In this document: positions 9,390-17,522 of the stretch, piece after piece
Numbering within the stretch: the stretch's first letter is position 1
Layout of the letters: the number at the start of each line of letters is the position of its first letter
Source: CAYXLI01 sp964464925
GTDB taxonomy: Bacteria; Acidobacteriota; Terriglobia; Bryobacterales; Bryobacteraceae
DNA length: 53,367 nt
Reading direction: 5' to 3'
Assembly: GCA_964464925.1 (NCBI GenBank)
Contig: CAYXLI010000037.1
Span: forward strand, 1 to 53,367
Notes under the pieces: model-generated
Databases searched by the model: none
What the model saw: only the letters and a program-made list of their open reading frames with translations
What the model was told of the DNA's origin: nothing
Translations under genes and position numbers: made by a program

Positions 9390-9421
9390 GAGCACACCGA
9401 AGTAACCTACGGTGTGCTCGA
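9390..9421. repeat. 11-bp perfect inverted repeat beside recombinase relic
   Basis: GAGCACACCG and CGGTGTGCTC (9391-9400 and 9411-9420), extended by one T-A pair on the outside, form an 11-bp perfect stem with a ten-base loop. No T-run follows on either side, so it is not a normal intrinsic terminator. It lies between the start of the SpoVG-like gene and the serine-recombinase fragment. It could be an operator, an origin-type hairpin or a recombination site of the old element. Confidence 0.6.
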
Positions 9422-9783
9422 TGATCCGGCAATTCAAGGCCGAGCGGGAGCGCCTCCAGGCGCGGATCGACACGATGTACCTGGACCGTCTCGACGGGCG
9501 AATCTCCGCGTAGTTCTTCGATGAGAAGTCGAAGGACTGGCGCGAGCATTAGAACCAGATCGACGTCCGGCTGGCTCAGCTGGCGACTACGGGCCTGCGA
9601 TCGGCCGCGGAAGCCGTCGCCATTATGAAGTCGGTGAGCGACGCCTGCGCGGGCTTTACTGAAGCCGAGCCGCAGCAGAAGCGCGCCCTCGCGACCGCTT
9701 TGATGCAAAACGCCACGTGGAAGGCCGGAAAGTTCGAGAGTACCTGGAAAACGCCGTTCGACAAAATGGCACTTTCGAACTCT
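9421..9783 (+). pseudogene. Tail of a large serine recombinase with two TAG stops
   Basis: Reading from 9421, the frame gives FKAERERLQARIDTMYLDRL-DGRIS, then stop, FFDEKSKDWREH, stop, and then a long open part containing EPQQKRALATALMQN-ATWKAG and TPFDKMALSNS. This is the coiled-coil and C-terminal end of large serine recombinases (recombinase/zinc-beta-ribbon class); the catalytic resolvase domain is missing. The two interruptions, at 9511-9513 and 9550-9552, are both TAG, each one base change from Gln or another plausible codon. Such enzymes integrate elements at att sites, consistent with the tRNA fragment at 11.76 kb, although serine recombinases less often use tRNA genes. Decay is the simplest reading. 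Confidence 0.7.
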
Positions 9784-9937
9784 GTAAGCCGAACGAAAGA
9801 AAGGGAGAAAAGCGGTTCAGGGCAGGATTTTGAGATTTGGCTCCCCGTGATGGATACGTTTCGAACTCTTTCCTCGCAGAATCAATTATTTGCGGCAATA
9901 GCCACGAGTGGATGACGAGGAGTGGACGACTAGCGCG

Positions 9938-9951
9938 TACCCAATTGGGTA
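9938..9951. repeat. 14-bp perfect palindrome
   Basis: TACCCAATTGGGTA is a perfect palindrome; allowing a two-base bulge, flanking CGCG on both sides extends it to about 22 bp (9934-9957). It lies in a gap between the recombinase relic and the receptor fragment, about 130 bases before the latter's start. It could be an operator or the crossover region of an element; there is no bound factor to suggest in the neighbourhood. Confidence 0.6.
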
Positions 9952-10083
9952 AACGCGTTAACCCCGTCGCATGATCCGCAAATCCAAATCGCCGGTCGGG
10001 TCCGAAGTGTAATACGAGTTGAGCGGTCGTGCTACGCCCTGGTACGATTGGCGTTCTGGCACACCCACGATTCGGGAGGAACC

Positions 10084-10668
10084 TTGTCGCAACCGTTCAC
10101 AGTGCTCCGTGTATGCGTTCTGCTGATGCTAGCCAGTGCGGCGAGGTTTGCCTGGGCCGAAACGGTTATCTCTGGCACCCTGACTGATCCTCGGGGAAGA
10201 CCCGTTGCAGGCGGAACGATTCGACTCTTCCATCGCAGCGGTGCACTGGTGACCGACACCAACACCGACGAGACAGGCCATTTCAGCTTTGTGGGCGTCG
10301 CGTCAGGAGAGTACCGGGTTGCTGCGGCAGCGCTGGGCCTCACAACCATCTCGAAGGACCTCGTGCTCGTCGCTGATCAGACAGTTACGGCAGACATGCA
10401 ATTCGGGGCCGTGCAGCCTCAATCGCAAAGCGTCGTAATAACCGCCAAGGCCCTCGAACCGACTCTCGATCTTCGAAATTCAGAAGTCAACTCGGAGGTT
10501 TGTTTTTCCAATTGCTCAACGCGGGTTCATACGTGCCTCGGTATCAGGGTACTGCTCGGCACCGTTAGCGACCCCCTTTGTGAGCGGCTGAAGGATCAGG
10601 TTCTCGAGCCAAAACGAGCGCCCGAGAGGGTCGCAGATCTGCCGCGAATGGCGGGTGAGTCGTTATAA
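10084..10668 (+). pseudogene. Truncated TonB-dependent receptor, N-terminal part
   Basis: A TTG start at 10084 has GGGAGGA three bases upstream and yields a textbook signal peptide (VLRVCVLLMLASAARFAWA). It is followed by a carboxypeptidase-regulatory-like beta-sandwich (ISGTLTDPRGRPVAGGTIRL, DETGHFSFVGVASGEYRV) and the start of a plug domain (VVITAKALEPTLDLRNSEV). This is the head of the large TonB-dependent, OmpA-related receptors abundant in Acidobacteriota. Homology stops near 10497; the rest of the open frame to 10668 is unrelated, and the 800 or more residues of plug and barrel are missing. The gene was probably cut by insertion or deletion of the neighbouring element. Confidence 0.75.
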
Positions 10669-11234
10669 GCCGATAATGAAATCGCGAATATGGCTGATCT
10701 CGGCTTCTTCGGCATTGTCCTATCGTCGAGCATGATCATCGCATCATCTTGTTCGTGCCGAAACGAACGAAATGTAGCCACCCATTCAGCGGGACATGAA
10801 CATGGGCAGAAGTCATTCTATGCCGACTTCAGGATCTCTGCCCCACCAGCGCCAGGTCAGAAACGGCGGTGCCGGCGCCAGTGGCTCGTCACCAACCAGC
10901 CGAGCGGGGCTGCATGATGTCACATCGAAGCATTAAAGGCCATTCTGTCAGCCGGGCTTGCTCGAGTGCTTTCGCGAGTTCGTTGCCGAGTTTCATGGTG
11001 CCTAAGATCTCCGGTTTCTTCAGCCCGGTTGTCCAGGGCACCTGCTGCGCTTGAACCCACGCGCCCGACTCTCGCCTGCGTTCTGCTTTGTCGGTTCCCC
11101 CGGCAGGTTTCTCGACGACACAGAAACCTGAATGCCGGTCCCGCCAACAAAGCACTCCGTCTTCGATTGGGAGCGGGGCCGCTTGCTGTCCGGTTGCCTG
11201 CGGAACAAACGGGCAGCAGAAAAGGAGAACCTAC
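10669..11234. other. Stretch without a recognisable gene
   Basis: About 570 bases between the receptor fragment and ssb. Open frames exist on the minus strand (10596-10781 and 10889-11155). The second contains a plausible helical stretch (KLGNELAKALEQARLTEW), but neither has a convincing start or family. No hairpin or promoter stands out. It may be further decayed cargo of the element. Confidence 0.4.
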
Positions 11235-11603
11235 ATGTACACCATGAACCAACTCACGATCATCGGCTTCACCGGCAACGACGCCGAAGCTCACTACACG
11301 CCGAACGGCACCCTAGTTGTGACGATCTCAGTCGCAACAAAGAGTCCTGGAAGGACGCCGACGGCAACTGGCAGAGCAGAACAGACTGGCACCGAATTGT
11401 TTCTTTCGGCAGGCAGGCTGAGTACACGCGAACGCTGACCAAAGGCTCGTATGTCATGGTGCAGGGCGCCGTCTCCGCACTCGCAAGTATGCGAAGGCGC
11501 AAAGCACCGCATCGTCGAAGTTCGCGCTGACACCATCGGCAAGCTCGATCGCACAGCGCGCCGATCTGAAGCCGAAAGCGAGCCTGACGCGGGTGATGCT
11601 TGA
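11235..11603 (+). pseudogene. ssb: Single-stranded DNA-binding protein, frameshifted
   Basis: AAGGAG (11222-11227) precedes the ATG at 11235 at normal spacing. The first frame gives the SSB N-terminus (NQLTIIGFTGNDAEAHYTPNG, VTISVATK). One A appears lost near 11340; the neighbouring frame continues as ESWKDADGNWQSRTDWHRIV and GRQAEYTRTLTKGSYVMVQG, the typical OB-fold strands. Two more shifts near 11475 and 11505 lead to RTRKYAK and KHRIVEVRADTIGKLDR, with a short acidic tail and stop at 11601-11603. Corrected, it would be a normal SSB of about 120 residues, probably the element's own copy used with the primase-helicase. It cannot be translated intact as given. Confidence 0.8.
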
Positions 11604-11759
11604 GAAGACGGTTGGGCCGTCATCTCCGAAGGCGGCCCCGATCCTCCCGCTTGGTGGCATTCGGCCTATTTCCTTCAGCGGGTTGGATGGTCTTGCCTCG
11701 TTTCCACCTCGTTTTCCTTGCTCCTGCGGATTAGGCTGATTCATAACATGTTGATTTTA

Positions 11760-11800
11760 TGGAGCGGGAGACGGGTTCGAACCCGCGACGTCCAGCTTGG
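11760..11800 (-). other. 3' half of a tRNA-Gly gene (probable attachment-site relic)
   Basis: Read on the minus strand, 41 bases match the 3' half of a tRNA-Gly: two anticodon bases CC with the following AA, the 3' anticodon-stem strand GCTGG, a variable loop, a T-arm around GGGTTCGAA, the acceptor strand CTCCCGC, discriminator T and an encoded CCA. The 5' half of the tRNA is absent, and the T-loop lacks one base relative to a functional gene, so it is not a working tRNA. Such 3' fragments are left where integrative elements recombine with tRNA genes. It sits between the decayed replication module (6.5-11.6 kb) and an IS21 relic. Confidence 0.75.
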
Positions 11801-11804
11801 AATC

Positions 11805-12750
11805 ACGACTGCGAACGCGGTTCGCGTGTGCCAGGACCGATCTCCAGCGCCGCGAGCAGGACGTGGTGTTGCGCCAGGAACACAAGGCCGGCGAGAAGCT
11901 ATTCGTGGATTGGGCCGGAATAACCATACCGATCCATGATCCTCGCGGCAATCCGGCGCGGCAGCCGCATCGTTCGGTGAATCCGACCTAGGAGATGGCC
12001 ATGCATTACGGCATCGGTTCCGGCGTGACCATACAAGCCTCCGGACAAGGTCAAAGTTGAATCGGGCGTGCTTCTGGTGGAACGCTGGATCATCGCCGCG
12101 CTGCGGCATCGGAGGTTCTTCTCGATTGAGGATCTGAACAAGCGATCCGGGAACTGCGCGACCGAATCAACCAGCGGCCATTCGGCAAGCGCGAGGGCTC
12201 ACGAGCGACGCAGTTCATAGCAGTGGACAAGCCTGCGCTGAATCCGCTGCCCGCCGAGCGCTTCGACCTGAGCGAATGGTCCCGCGCCCGAGTCAACATC
12301 TACAGCTTGCCTTACAACCTAGTGCACGAATTGGTCGAAGTTCGGTTTGACGCCGACAACCATCGAGATCTTCCATAACAGTCAGCGCCTGGCTTCACAC
12401 TACGCGCACACGGCCATGGGCATGCGGTCACGATTGCTGAGCACCGCCCACGTTCCCGCGAGGCGCATCTGGAATTGGACACCGTCGTGGATGGTGCACT
12501 GGGCGCAGACCATCGGTCCACACACCGCCCGGCTGTTCGAACGCATTCTCGCCGACAAGCCGCACCCTGAGATGGGCTACCGGTCTTGCCTGGGAATCAT
12601 CCGGCTCGCCGATCAGTACTCACCGGCTCGCATGGAAGCCGCGGCGAAACTTTGCTACTCACGGGCGAGTGTCGGTATCAGAGCGCTCCGCCTCCATCGT
12701 CGCCGCCACCTCCGCACGACAACATCCGTGGCGGAGAGTACTTCGAGTGA
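11805..12750 (+). mobile_element. istA: IS21-family istA remnant
   Basis: Fragments in several frames reconstruct the second half of an IS21 IstA transposase. QEHKAGEKLFVDWAG is the stretch with the first catalytic Asp; INQRPFGKREGSRATQF and LPYNLVHELVEVRFDADN come next; then HWAQTIGPHTARLFERILAD and MGYRSCLGIIRLADQYSPAR form the C-terminal end. Stops and shifts occur throughout. It begins a few bases after the tRNA-Gly fragment, so the N-terminal half may have been lost in the same event. IstA is the DDE transposase; it works with the IstB ATPase encoded directly downstream. Confidence 0.8.
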
Positions 12751-12760
12751 GGAGACGGCG

Positions 12761-13464
12761 ATGCTGAAACAACCGATGGTCGAAAAACTGGCGGCAATGC
12801 GTCTTCTCGGGATGATCGAGGCACTGAAAGCGCAGGAGTAGGACCCATCGGAACGCGAGCTGAGCTTCCAGGAGTGACTCGGGCTGTTAGTGGATCAACA
12901 GTGGAACTGGCGGGAAAACCAGGCGCTCTCCCGCCGCCTGGAGAATGCCAACCTCCGCACGCCAACCGCTTGTGTTGAGGAAATCAACTATCGGACTGTT
13001 CGCGGCCTCGAGAAGAGCGTGATCCGTTCCTTGACGCAACAGTCCTCTTGGGTCGGCTCACACGAGAACATCTTCGTTCTGGCACCAACCGACGTCGGCA
13101 ATTGCGCTCTGGCTCAGAAGGCGCGCCGCGATGGTTACTCGGCCCTCTATACTCGCACCCAGTCACTGTTCCGTGATCTGGCCATGGCACGAGGAGACGG
13201 CAGCCTGCGCAGTCTGCTGGACCAGCTCAGTCGATGGCTCCGCTGTCGGAACCCGAGCGCCGCGACTTCTGGTAGATCTGTGAGGATCGCTACCAGGCAC
13301 GCTCCACCATCCTCACATCACAACTCCCGGTCTCGCGTTGGCACGAACAGATCGGCGATCCCACCCTAGCCGACGGCATCCTGGACCGGCTGGTTCATAA
13401 CGCGCACCCTATTGAGATTCGCGGCGATTTCATGCGCAAGAACCGAGGAAAGGCGAATATATAG
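12761..13464 (+). mobile_element. istB: IS21-family istB remnant
   Basis: GAGGAGACGGCG precedes the ATG at 12761, and the frame starts MLKQPMVEKLAAMRLLGMIE, the usual IstB N-terminus. Stops interrupt it at 12839 (TAG) and 12875 (TGA), and a later frame carries another TAG at 13273, with at least one indel between. The remainder is recognisable: LDQQWNWRENQ-like helix, an eroded Walker A (APTDVGNCALA instead of a GKT-type loop), SEPERRDFW, YQARSTILTSQLP and PTLADGILDRLVHNAHPIEI to the stop at 13464. The eroded P-loop shows that it is inactive. IstB is the AAA+ helper for IS21 transposition. Confidence 0.82.
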
Positions 13465-13520
13465 GCGGATGCCAGGCGCTGCCTGTGGGAGCGACTCGCC
13501 TTTGATACTGTGAATCCTTG

Positions 13521-13916
13521 ATGGATCGATCGAATGGATACGAAGGTGTCGCGGTGGAGTTTTTGGCCCGCCGTGGCAGTGGACATTCTACTGGCGTGGG
13601 CGTGAATGAGGTGCGGAAGTGGGCCCGAACGCTACCACGCGGAGCCACTGTAATTGATCTAGGCTGCGGGCCCGGTTTCCCCATTACCGAGGTTCTGGTC
13701 GCCGAAGGCCTGAGTGTCTTTGGCGTTGATGCAGCACCATCTTTCGTCCAGGCATTCCGGCGCAATCTCCCCAACACACCCGTGGCTTGCGAACCCGTTG
13801 AAGATGAAGGCCAAAACCACTATTTCGATGCTTTCCAAAAAGGGGATTGCCTAATCCGGGCCGACGGAGAGGGACGACATAGGATGATGGATGACTGCTT
13901 CGCCACGGCCTGGTAA
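13521..13916 (+). pseudogene. Truncated class I SAM-dependent methyltransferase
   Basis: The ATG at 13521 starts a clear Rossmann-type methyltransferase head: motif I VIDLGCGPGFPITEVL, then the acidic second strand GLSVFGVDAAPSFVQAF and NTPVACEPVED. After that point, near 13810, the sequence diverges from the family and stops 35 codons later, so the C-terminal two thirds, including substrate-binding parts, are missing. It lies between the IS21 relic and the hsdR relic, so a deletion joined them. Small stand-alone methyltransferases of this type act on many substrates; nothing here indicates which. Confidence 0.7.
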
Positions 13917-13944
13917 TCGCCGCCGTCCGGAGCGCTCGTCGCGC

Positions 13945-14518
13945 TCCGGACAGTTCCGTGAGCGCCTCTTTGGCTCGATCGCGCTCCTCTACCGAGTCGA
14001 CGCTCTTTTCAGCCTCGACGACCTCCTTGGCTAATTCGAGCATCTCTTTCAGGAATTCAAGACTGGTGAGAAATCCGTGCTCATGGCGCTCTTTGATCTT
14101 TTCCAGCCGCTCCCCGAGTGTGGTGAACTTCGCGTTGCCGAGATGCTTCCGCAGACGGGCGATAAGTTTGATTGATCTCGATCTCTTTCCCCTTCCTTGG
14201 CGGGGTCCGCTGCCGCCAGGATCTCCTCAAGGACCTGTGCGTCCATAACAAGCGTATCGACGTCGTCGCACAACGAGTCAACATGAACGTTTTCGTTGAT
14301 TAACTCGATTGTCTTCGCGCCGAGAGCGTGCCAGGGTAGCTTACCGTTACCGCTCGGTGGCTTGATCGAGTCGCCCAGATTCGGCCGAGCACCGAGTATT
14401 TCGCGGCGAACTTATCCCGGAATTCGTTGTTCGGCAGCTTCTGTTGCGCGGCCATTAGGCCTTCATATCCGCCGACAGCGCGGTCCACGCCCGCAAAGAA
14501 CGCCAGGCACTTCTGCAC
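13945..14518 (-). pseudogene. C-terminal relic of type I restriction subunit HsdR
   Basis: Minus-strand pieces in three frames line up with the far C-terminal end of HsdR proteins: KCLAFFAGVDRAVGGYEGL-MAAQQKLPNNEFRDKFAA, then after a gap SGNGKLPWHALGAKTIELIN, CDDVDTLVMDAQVLEEIL, RLRKHLGNAKFTTLGERLE and LTSLEFLKEMLELAKEVVEA-EKSV. About 25 residues between GRIW and SGNGK are missing, and at least two frameshifts follow. The helicase and nuclease domains and the partner genes hsdM and hsdS are absent, so a defence locus once stood here and was lost. The identification comes from memory of the family's end region and is fairly firm. Confidence 0.7.
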
Positions 14519-14845
14519 CGTTCAACGGAACCGGGAACACCGATGATGCGACCAACTTCGTCTGCGCGTTGCCAAAGTAGCATCACTCGGCTTTAGCGCA
14601 GGATCACCATGCGCAAGCTTGTTACGCATGTTAGCCGAAAGGACACTTTACATCACGATTAGGCAGGCGCCGTATGCGTTAGCTCTGCACGTACGGATCT
14701 GTGCACGTACGGTCAGCAATGGCGGTTTCTACCACGCTTACTGCACTGCGCTGAATGCTGTTTGCAGTGAAAGAATCTGGTCCAGACTCGTGCTACGCTC
14801 AAGGAGTCGAGCAATGTCGAGCGGAGTACGACGTCTCCGCCAGCA
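14519..14845. other. Gene-free stretch at island/EPS boundary
   Basis: About 330 bases between the hsdR relic and the TIGR03437 gene. It contains the short near-repeat CACGTACGGATCTGTGCACGTACGGTC (14690-14717; two copies of GCACGTACGG about 17 bases apart). No open frame has a recognisable product. It marks the change from decayed island sequence to intact EPS-associated genes. Confidence 0.4.
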
Positions 14846-16537
14846 TTATTGTTCGAAGCTGACGGGAGCATTGGGCCGGACAGTCAGTGGTTGCCTATCG
14901 TCCGATGATTGGGCACTCGCCGCAACCGAAGCCTTCCTGCCTTGAGCTTGCGCATCACTGTTCCTCACCTGGAACTCGGCAAGAGAAATTGTTGGAGCCG
15001 ACGCCGTCGAAGCTGATGCGGGCTGAGGGCGGACCGAAGCGTCACTGGAGAACCAGTATTCACCGGCCTCTAAACTGATGGGAGATGCCGGTTTGAAGGA
15101 CAGGCGAAAAATGGGATCCGGCACGTTGCGGTCCCGTACCCTGGGATCATTGAAAATTCGAACGGCTCCTGTATCTGCAATTGTGAACTGTCCGGCAGTA
15201 CTATCGGTCGACAGCACATTTCCCACGAAGTTCTTCGTATCGATTGGAGCTGGTCCAGAAGTGCTCGACCAAATATTGAGCCGGTATTTGAAATACGGAT
15301 TATACGGATCAAAAGGAAGATCTGCATTCCCGTCCCCGTCGAAGTAGACGTCGATCTCCGTGACGGTGGTGCGTTGGGTGAGCTTGACATAGGTCGCGAA
15401 CACCAGGTTGAAGTAGTTGGACATCGAGAACAGGTTCGAAAGACCTGGCTTCAAGGCGTTGTCGCCGCCATTCGTATTGTCATAGAAGCCTCCGAAGCTT
15501 CGGTCTTCGATACCGTTGTTGTCAAAGACGACCGTATTGCCGCTGCGAAGTGTGAGGGCCAATCCGGACGAGCCGGAGAACGTACTATTCAGGCCGTTAT
15601 TCTTGGTCCAGGCGTTATATCCTTCTGGCCCCCAGGCAACCAGATCGCTGTGACGAAAGGCGAGCGAACTGTTCGTGCCGCCGGCGGCGTTCAGTGTTTG
15701 GCCAGGAACCGGCTTCCCTCCCAACAAGGCGAAGTAGAATCCGAGTTGGCGGAACGGAATGTTCACCTTCGCCTGAGTCCTGACATCACCGATACGCACC
15801 TCCACATTGGCGGGACCGGTCAGAACAACCTGAGGCAGCAAGACGTTGACTTGGTACAGTCCAGTGGAGCCAGGCGTGAGTCCAGCGAATTGAACTGTCC
15901 CAGTAACGCCATTGATTGCGGCAGTCACCGATTCCGTGATGCGGGCTGGTTCCGTTCCATCGAGACCGGGCGCCGCGCGTCCAGCTATCGGATAGCCACT
16001 GACCTCGCCAGCGCTGCCTAAGTAGAGAATGATGGTGTCGGCCGGTTTACCCGGACTGGTATCGGTGAGAACCTTATAGTCGGTCGACGTCGCGATTGCG
16101 CGCCCTTGGCCTGTTTGGTCGGCCGTAAAGAGTTTTGGAGCACGCGGCACGATGGTGACGATTTCCGAATTGCTCGTTGCCGCTCCCGACCGCAAACGAA
16201 CTTGGAGGCGGCCGGGGAGCAGACCGTAAGGCAGTTGGGCGTTGATCTGCGATGCGGATACGTACCACAGCGGAAGCGCCTGCACGTTGTTCCCATCGTC
16301 AACAATTTCCACAGTGCTTCCTCCTAGGAATGTAGGGAGCGGAAGAGACGTGGCGCGCGTTGTCTCGCTGGCGAGATTCGAGCCGAAGATCGAGATGAGA
16401 GAGCCGGGCGCGAGGTCTTGCGAATAGTCGGCGGCATTGACCACGCCTCCCTTTGTGATGGTTGCGGTTTGTCCGGCGGCAAGAGCCGCAGAAATGGAAA
16501 GAAACCACAACATGTGTGTTGTTCGCTGGATAAACAT
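14846..16537 (-). CDS. Secreted protein with Solibacter-type TIGR03437 domain
   Basis: A signal peptide (WFLSISAALAAGQT) is followed by GGVVNAADYSQDLAPGSLIS-IFGSNLA and, later, NAQLPYGL, YLGSAGEV, GLYQVNVLLP and NVEVRIG. This is the TIGR03437 domain that fills about residues 25-255 and is strongly characteristic of Solibacter-like Acidobacteriota. The following 300 residues are beta-rich, with YFDGDGNADLPFDPYNPYF, an Asp/Gly-rich loop that could bind calcium, and look like an extracellular lectin- or jelly-roll-type domain. The function is unknown; surface exposure next to an EPS locus suggests a matrix or adhesion role. It lies 44 bases after the FecR-domain gene on the same strand, a likely two-gene unit. 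An in-frame ATG at 16513 is an alternative start. Confidence 0.8.
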   Translation of the reverse strand: MFIQRTTHMLWFLSISAALAAGQTATITKGGVVNAADYSQDLAPGSLISIFGSNLASETTRATSLPLPTFLGGSTVEIVDDGNNVQALPLWYVSASQINAQLPYGLLPGRLQVRLRSGAATSNSEIVTIVPRAPKLFTADQTGQGRAIATSTDYKVLTDTSPGKPADTIILYLGSAGEVSGYPIAGRAAPGLDGTEPARITESVTAAINGVTGTVQFAGLTPGSTGLYQVNVLLPQVVLTGPANVEVRIGDVRTQAKVNIPFRQLGFYFALLGGKPVPGQTLNAAGGTNSSLAFRHSDLVAWGPEGYNAWTKNNGLNSTFSGSSGLALTLRSGNTVVFDNNGIEDRSFGGFYDNTNGGDNALKPGLSNLFSMSNYFNLVFATYVKLTQRTTVTEIDVYFDGDGNADLPFDPYNPYFKYRLNIWSSTSGPAPIDTKNFVGNVLSTDSTAGQFTIADTGAVRIFNDPRVRDRNVPDPIFRLSFKPASPISLEAGEYWFSSDASVRPQPASASTASAPTISLAEFQVRNSDAQAQGRKASVAASAQSSDDRQPLTVRPNAPVSFEQ

Positions 16538-16581
16538 TGGTTCCTCGTTGATGTAGATTTGCGCGACGTGACGGGCCGATT

Positions 16582-17472
16582 TTACGGAGCGCTACTGCTC
16601 ACAGTTCCAACCCCGACGGGGCTTGTGGGTTTCTTCACCGTTCCCTGGGGCAACTGGCCAGACTGTACTGCCGCGGTGATCGCGGCGTCTGCGCTCTGCT
16701 GCAGAGCAGTCGCAATCTGCTGTGGCATAAGCGGTGTGGTACTACCACTTGGTATGATCTTCAGTGGCTGCTCAGACGAACTCCCGATGTCTGCCGTAAC
16801 AGTTGCTCCCACCAGCGGGCCTGAAGTCACCTTGACAAAATCAGTTCCGTTCGGCGTAGTAACCGGAACGTCAATGCTCGTGATCGTTAACTGATTGTTG
16901 GGGCCTACGGTCACGTTGAATCTGGTGCCATCGGGAAGGATGATCTGGGTACTGCCACTTCCGTTGGCAGCCGCATTGATCGTCCCAACTGACACGGCTT
17001 TCGGCGCGAACACAATACCGGAACGGGTGCCGGAAGAAGAAGGCGTTGCGATTCCGCTGGACGAGACGGAGGAAGTCGGAAGGAAGCTCCTGGTGTTGCG
17101 CGCGGAATTCTGCAGCACGGCTCCGGCCGCGTCGATGATGTGCACCTGTGACCGGGGAGTCACGCTATAGGCGATTGAGCCACTCAGGACTCGCACGGAG
17201 ATGTCGTCCTTTGAACCCTGGATCTTTACCCGCGAGTGTTTCTGCAGCGAAACGGTGCTGCCATCCTGGAACTGGATGTAGGCTTCCGCGTTCCTTGTGG
17301 CAATGTCGTCATCGAGCGTGACCGGCCAGGATGCAAGACCTTTCATGTCGACGGCAACACCACGCACCTCGAGGGGTTCGGAGCTGGTGACGCGCGCAAC
17401 CGTGGGCTGCGCTGCGCAAAGAGGTCCGCATGCGAGGATAACGGACAGCAATAGATTGGTAGAAATTTTCAT
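16582..17472 (-). CDS. Exported FecR-domain protein
   Basis: After a signal peptide (MKISTNLLLSVILACGPLCA) the protein contains a FecR-like beta domain at about residues 25-115: GVAVDMKGLASWPVTLDDDI, then AYIQFQDGSTVSLQKHSRVK, and VLSGSIAYSV. The usual GDxL-type turn is degenerate. The rest is Ser/Thr/Gly-rich with no cytoplasmic or membrane part. FecR domains outside iron signalling are common in exported Acidobacteriota and Planctomycetota proteins with structural or sensing roles. There is no sigma factor next to it, so a FecI/FecR circuit is unlikely. It is divergent from the TPR gene (50 bases between starts) and upstream of the TIGR03437 gene. Confidence 0.75.
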   Translation of the reverse strand: MKISTNLLLSVILACGPLCAAQPTVARVTSSEPLEVRGVAVDMKGLASWPVTLDDDIATRNAEAYIQFQDGSTVSLQKHSRVKIQGSKDDISVRVLSGSIAYSVTPRSQVHIIDAAGAVLQNSARNTRSFLPTSSVSSSGIATPSSSGTRSGIVFAPKAVSVGTINAAANGSGSTQIILPDGTRFNVTVGPNNQLTITSIDVPVTTPNGTDFVKVTSGPLVGATVTADIGSSSEQPLKIIPSGSTTPLMPQQIATALQQSADAAITAAVQSGQLPQGTVKKPTSPVGVGTVSSSAP

Positions 17473-17522
17473 TGGCGATATACCCTGGAATCGAAGTGTG
17501 ATGCTACGTTAGCGATAGGCGC

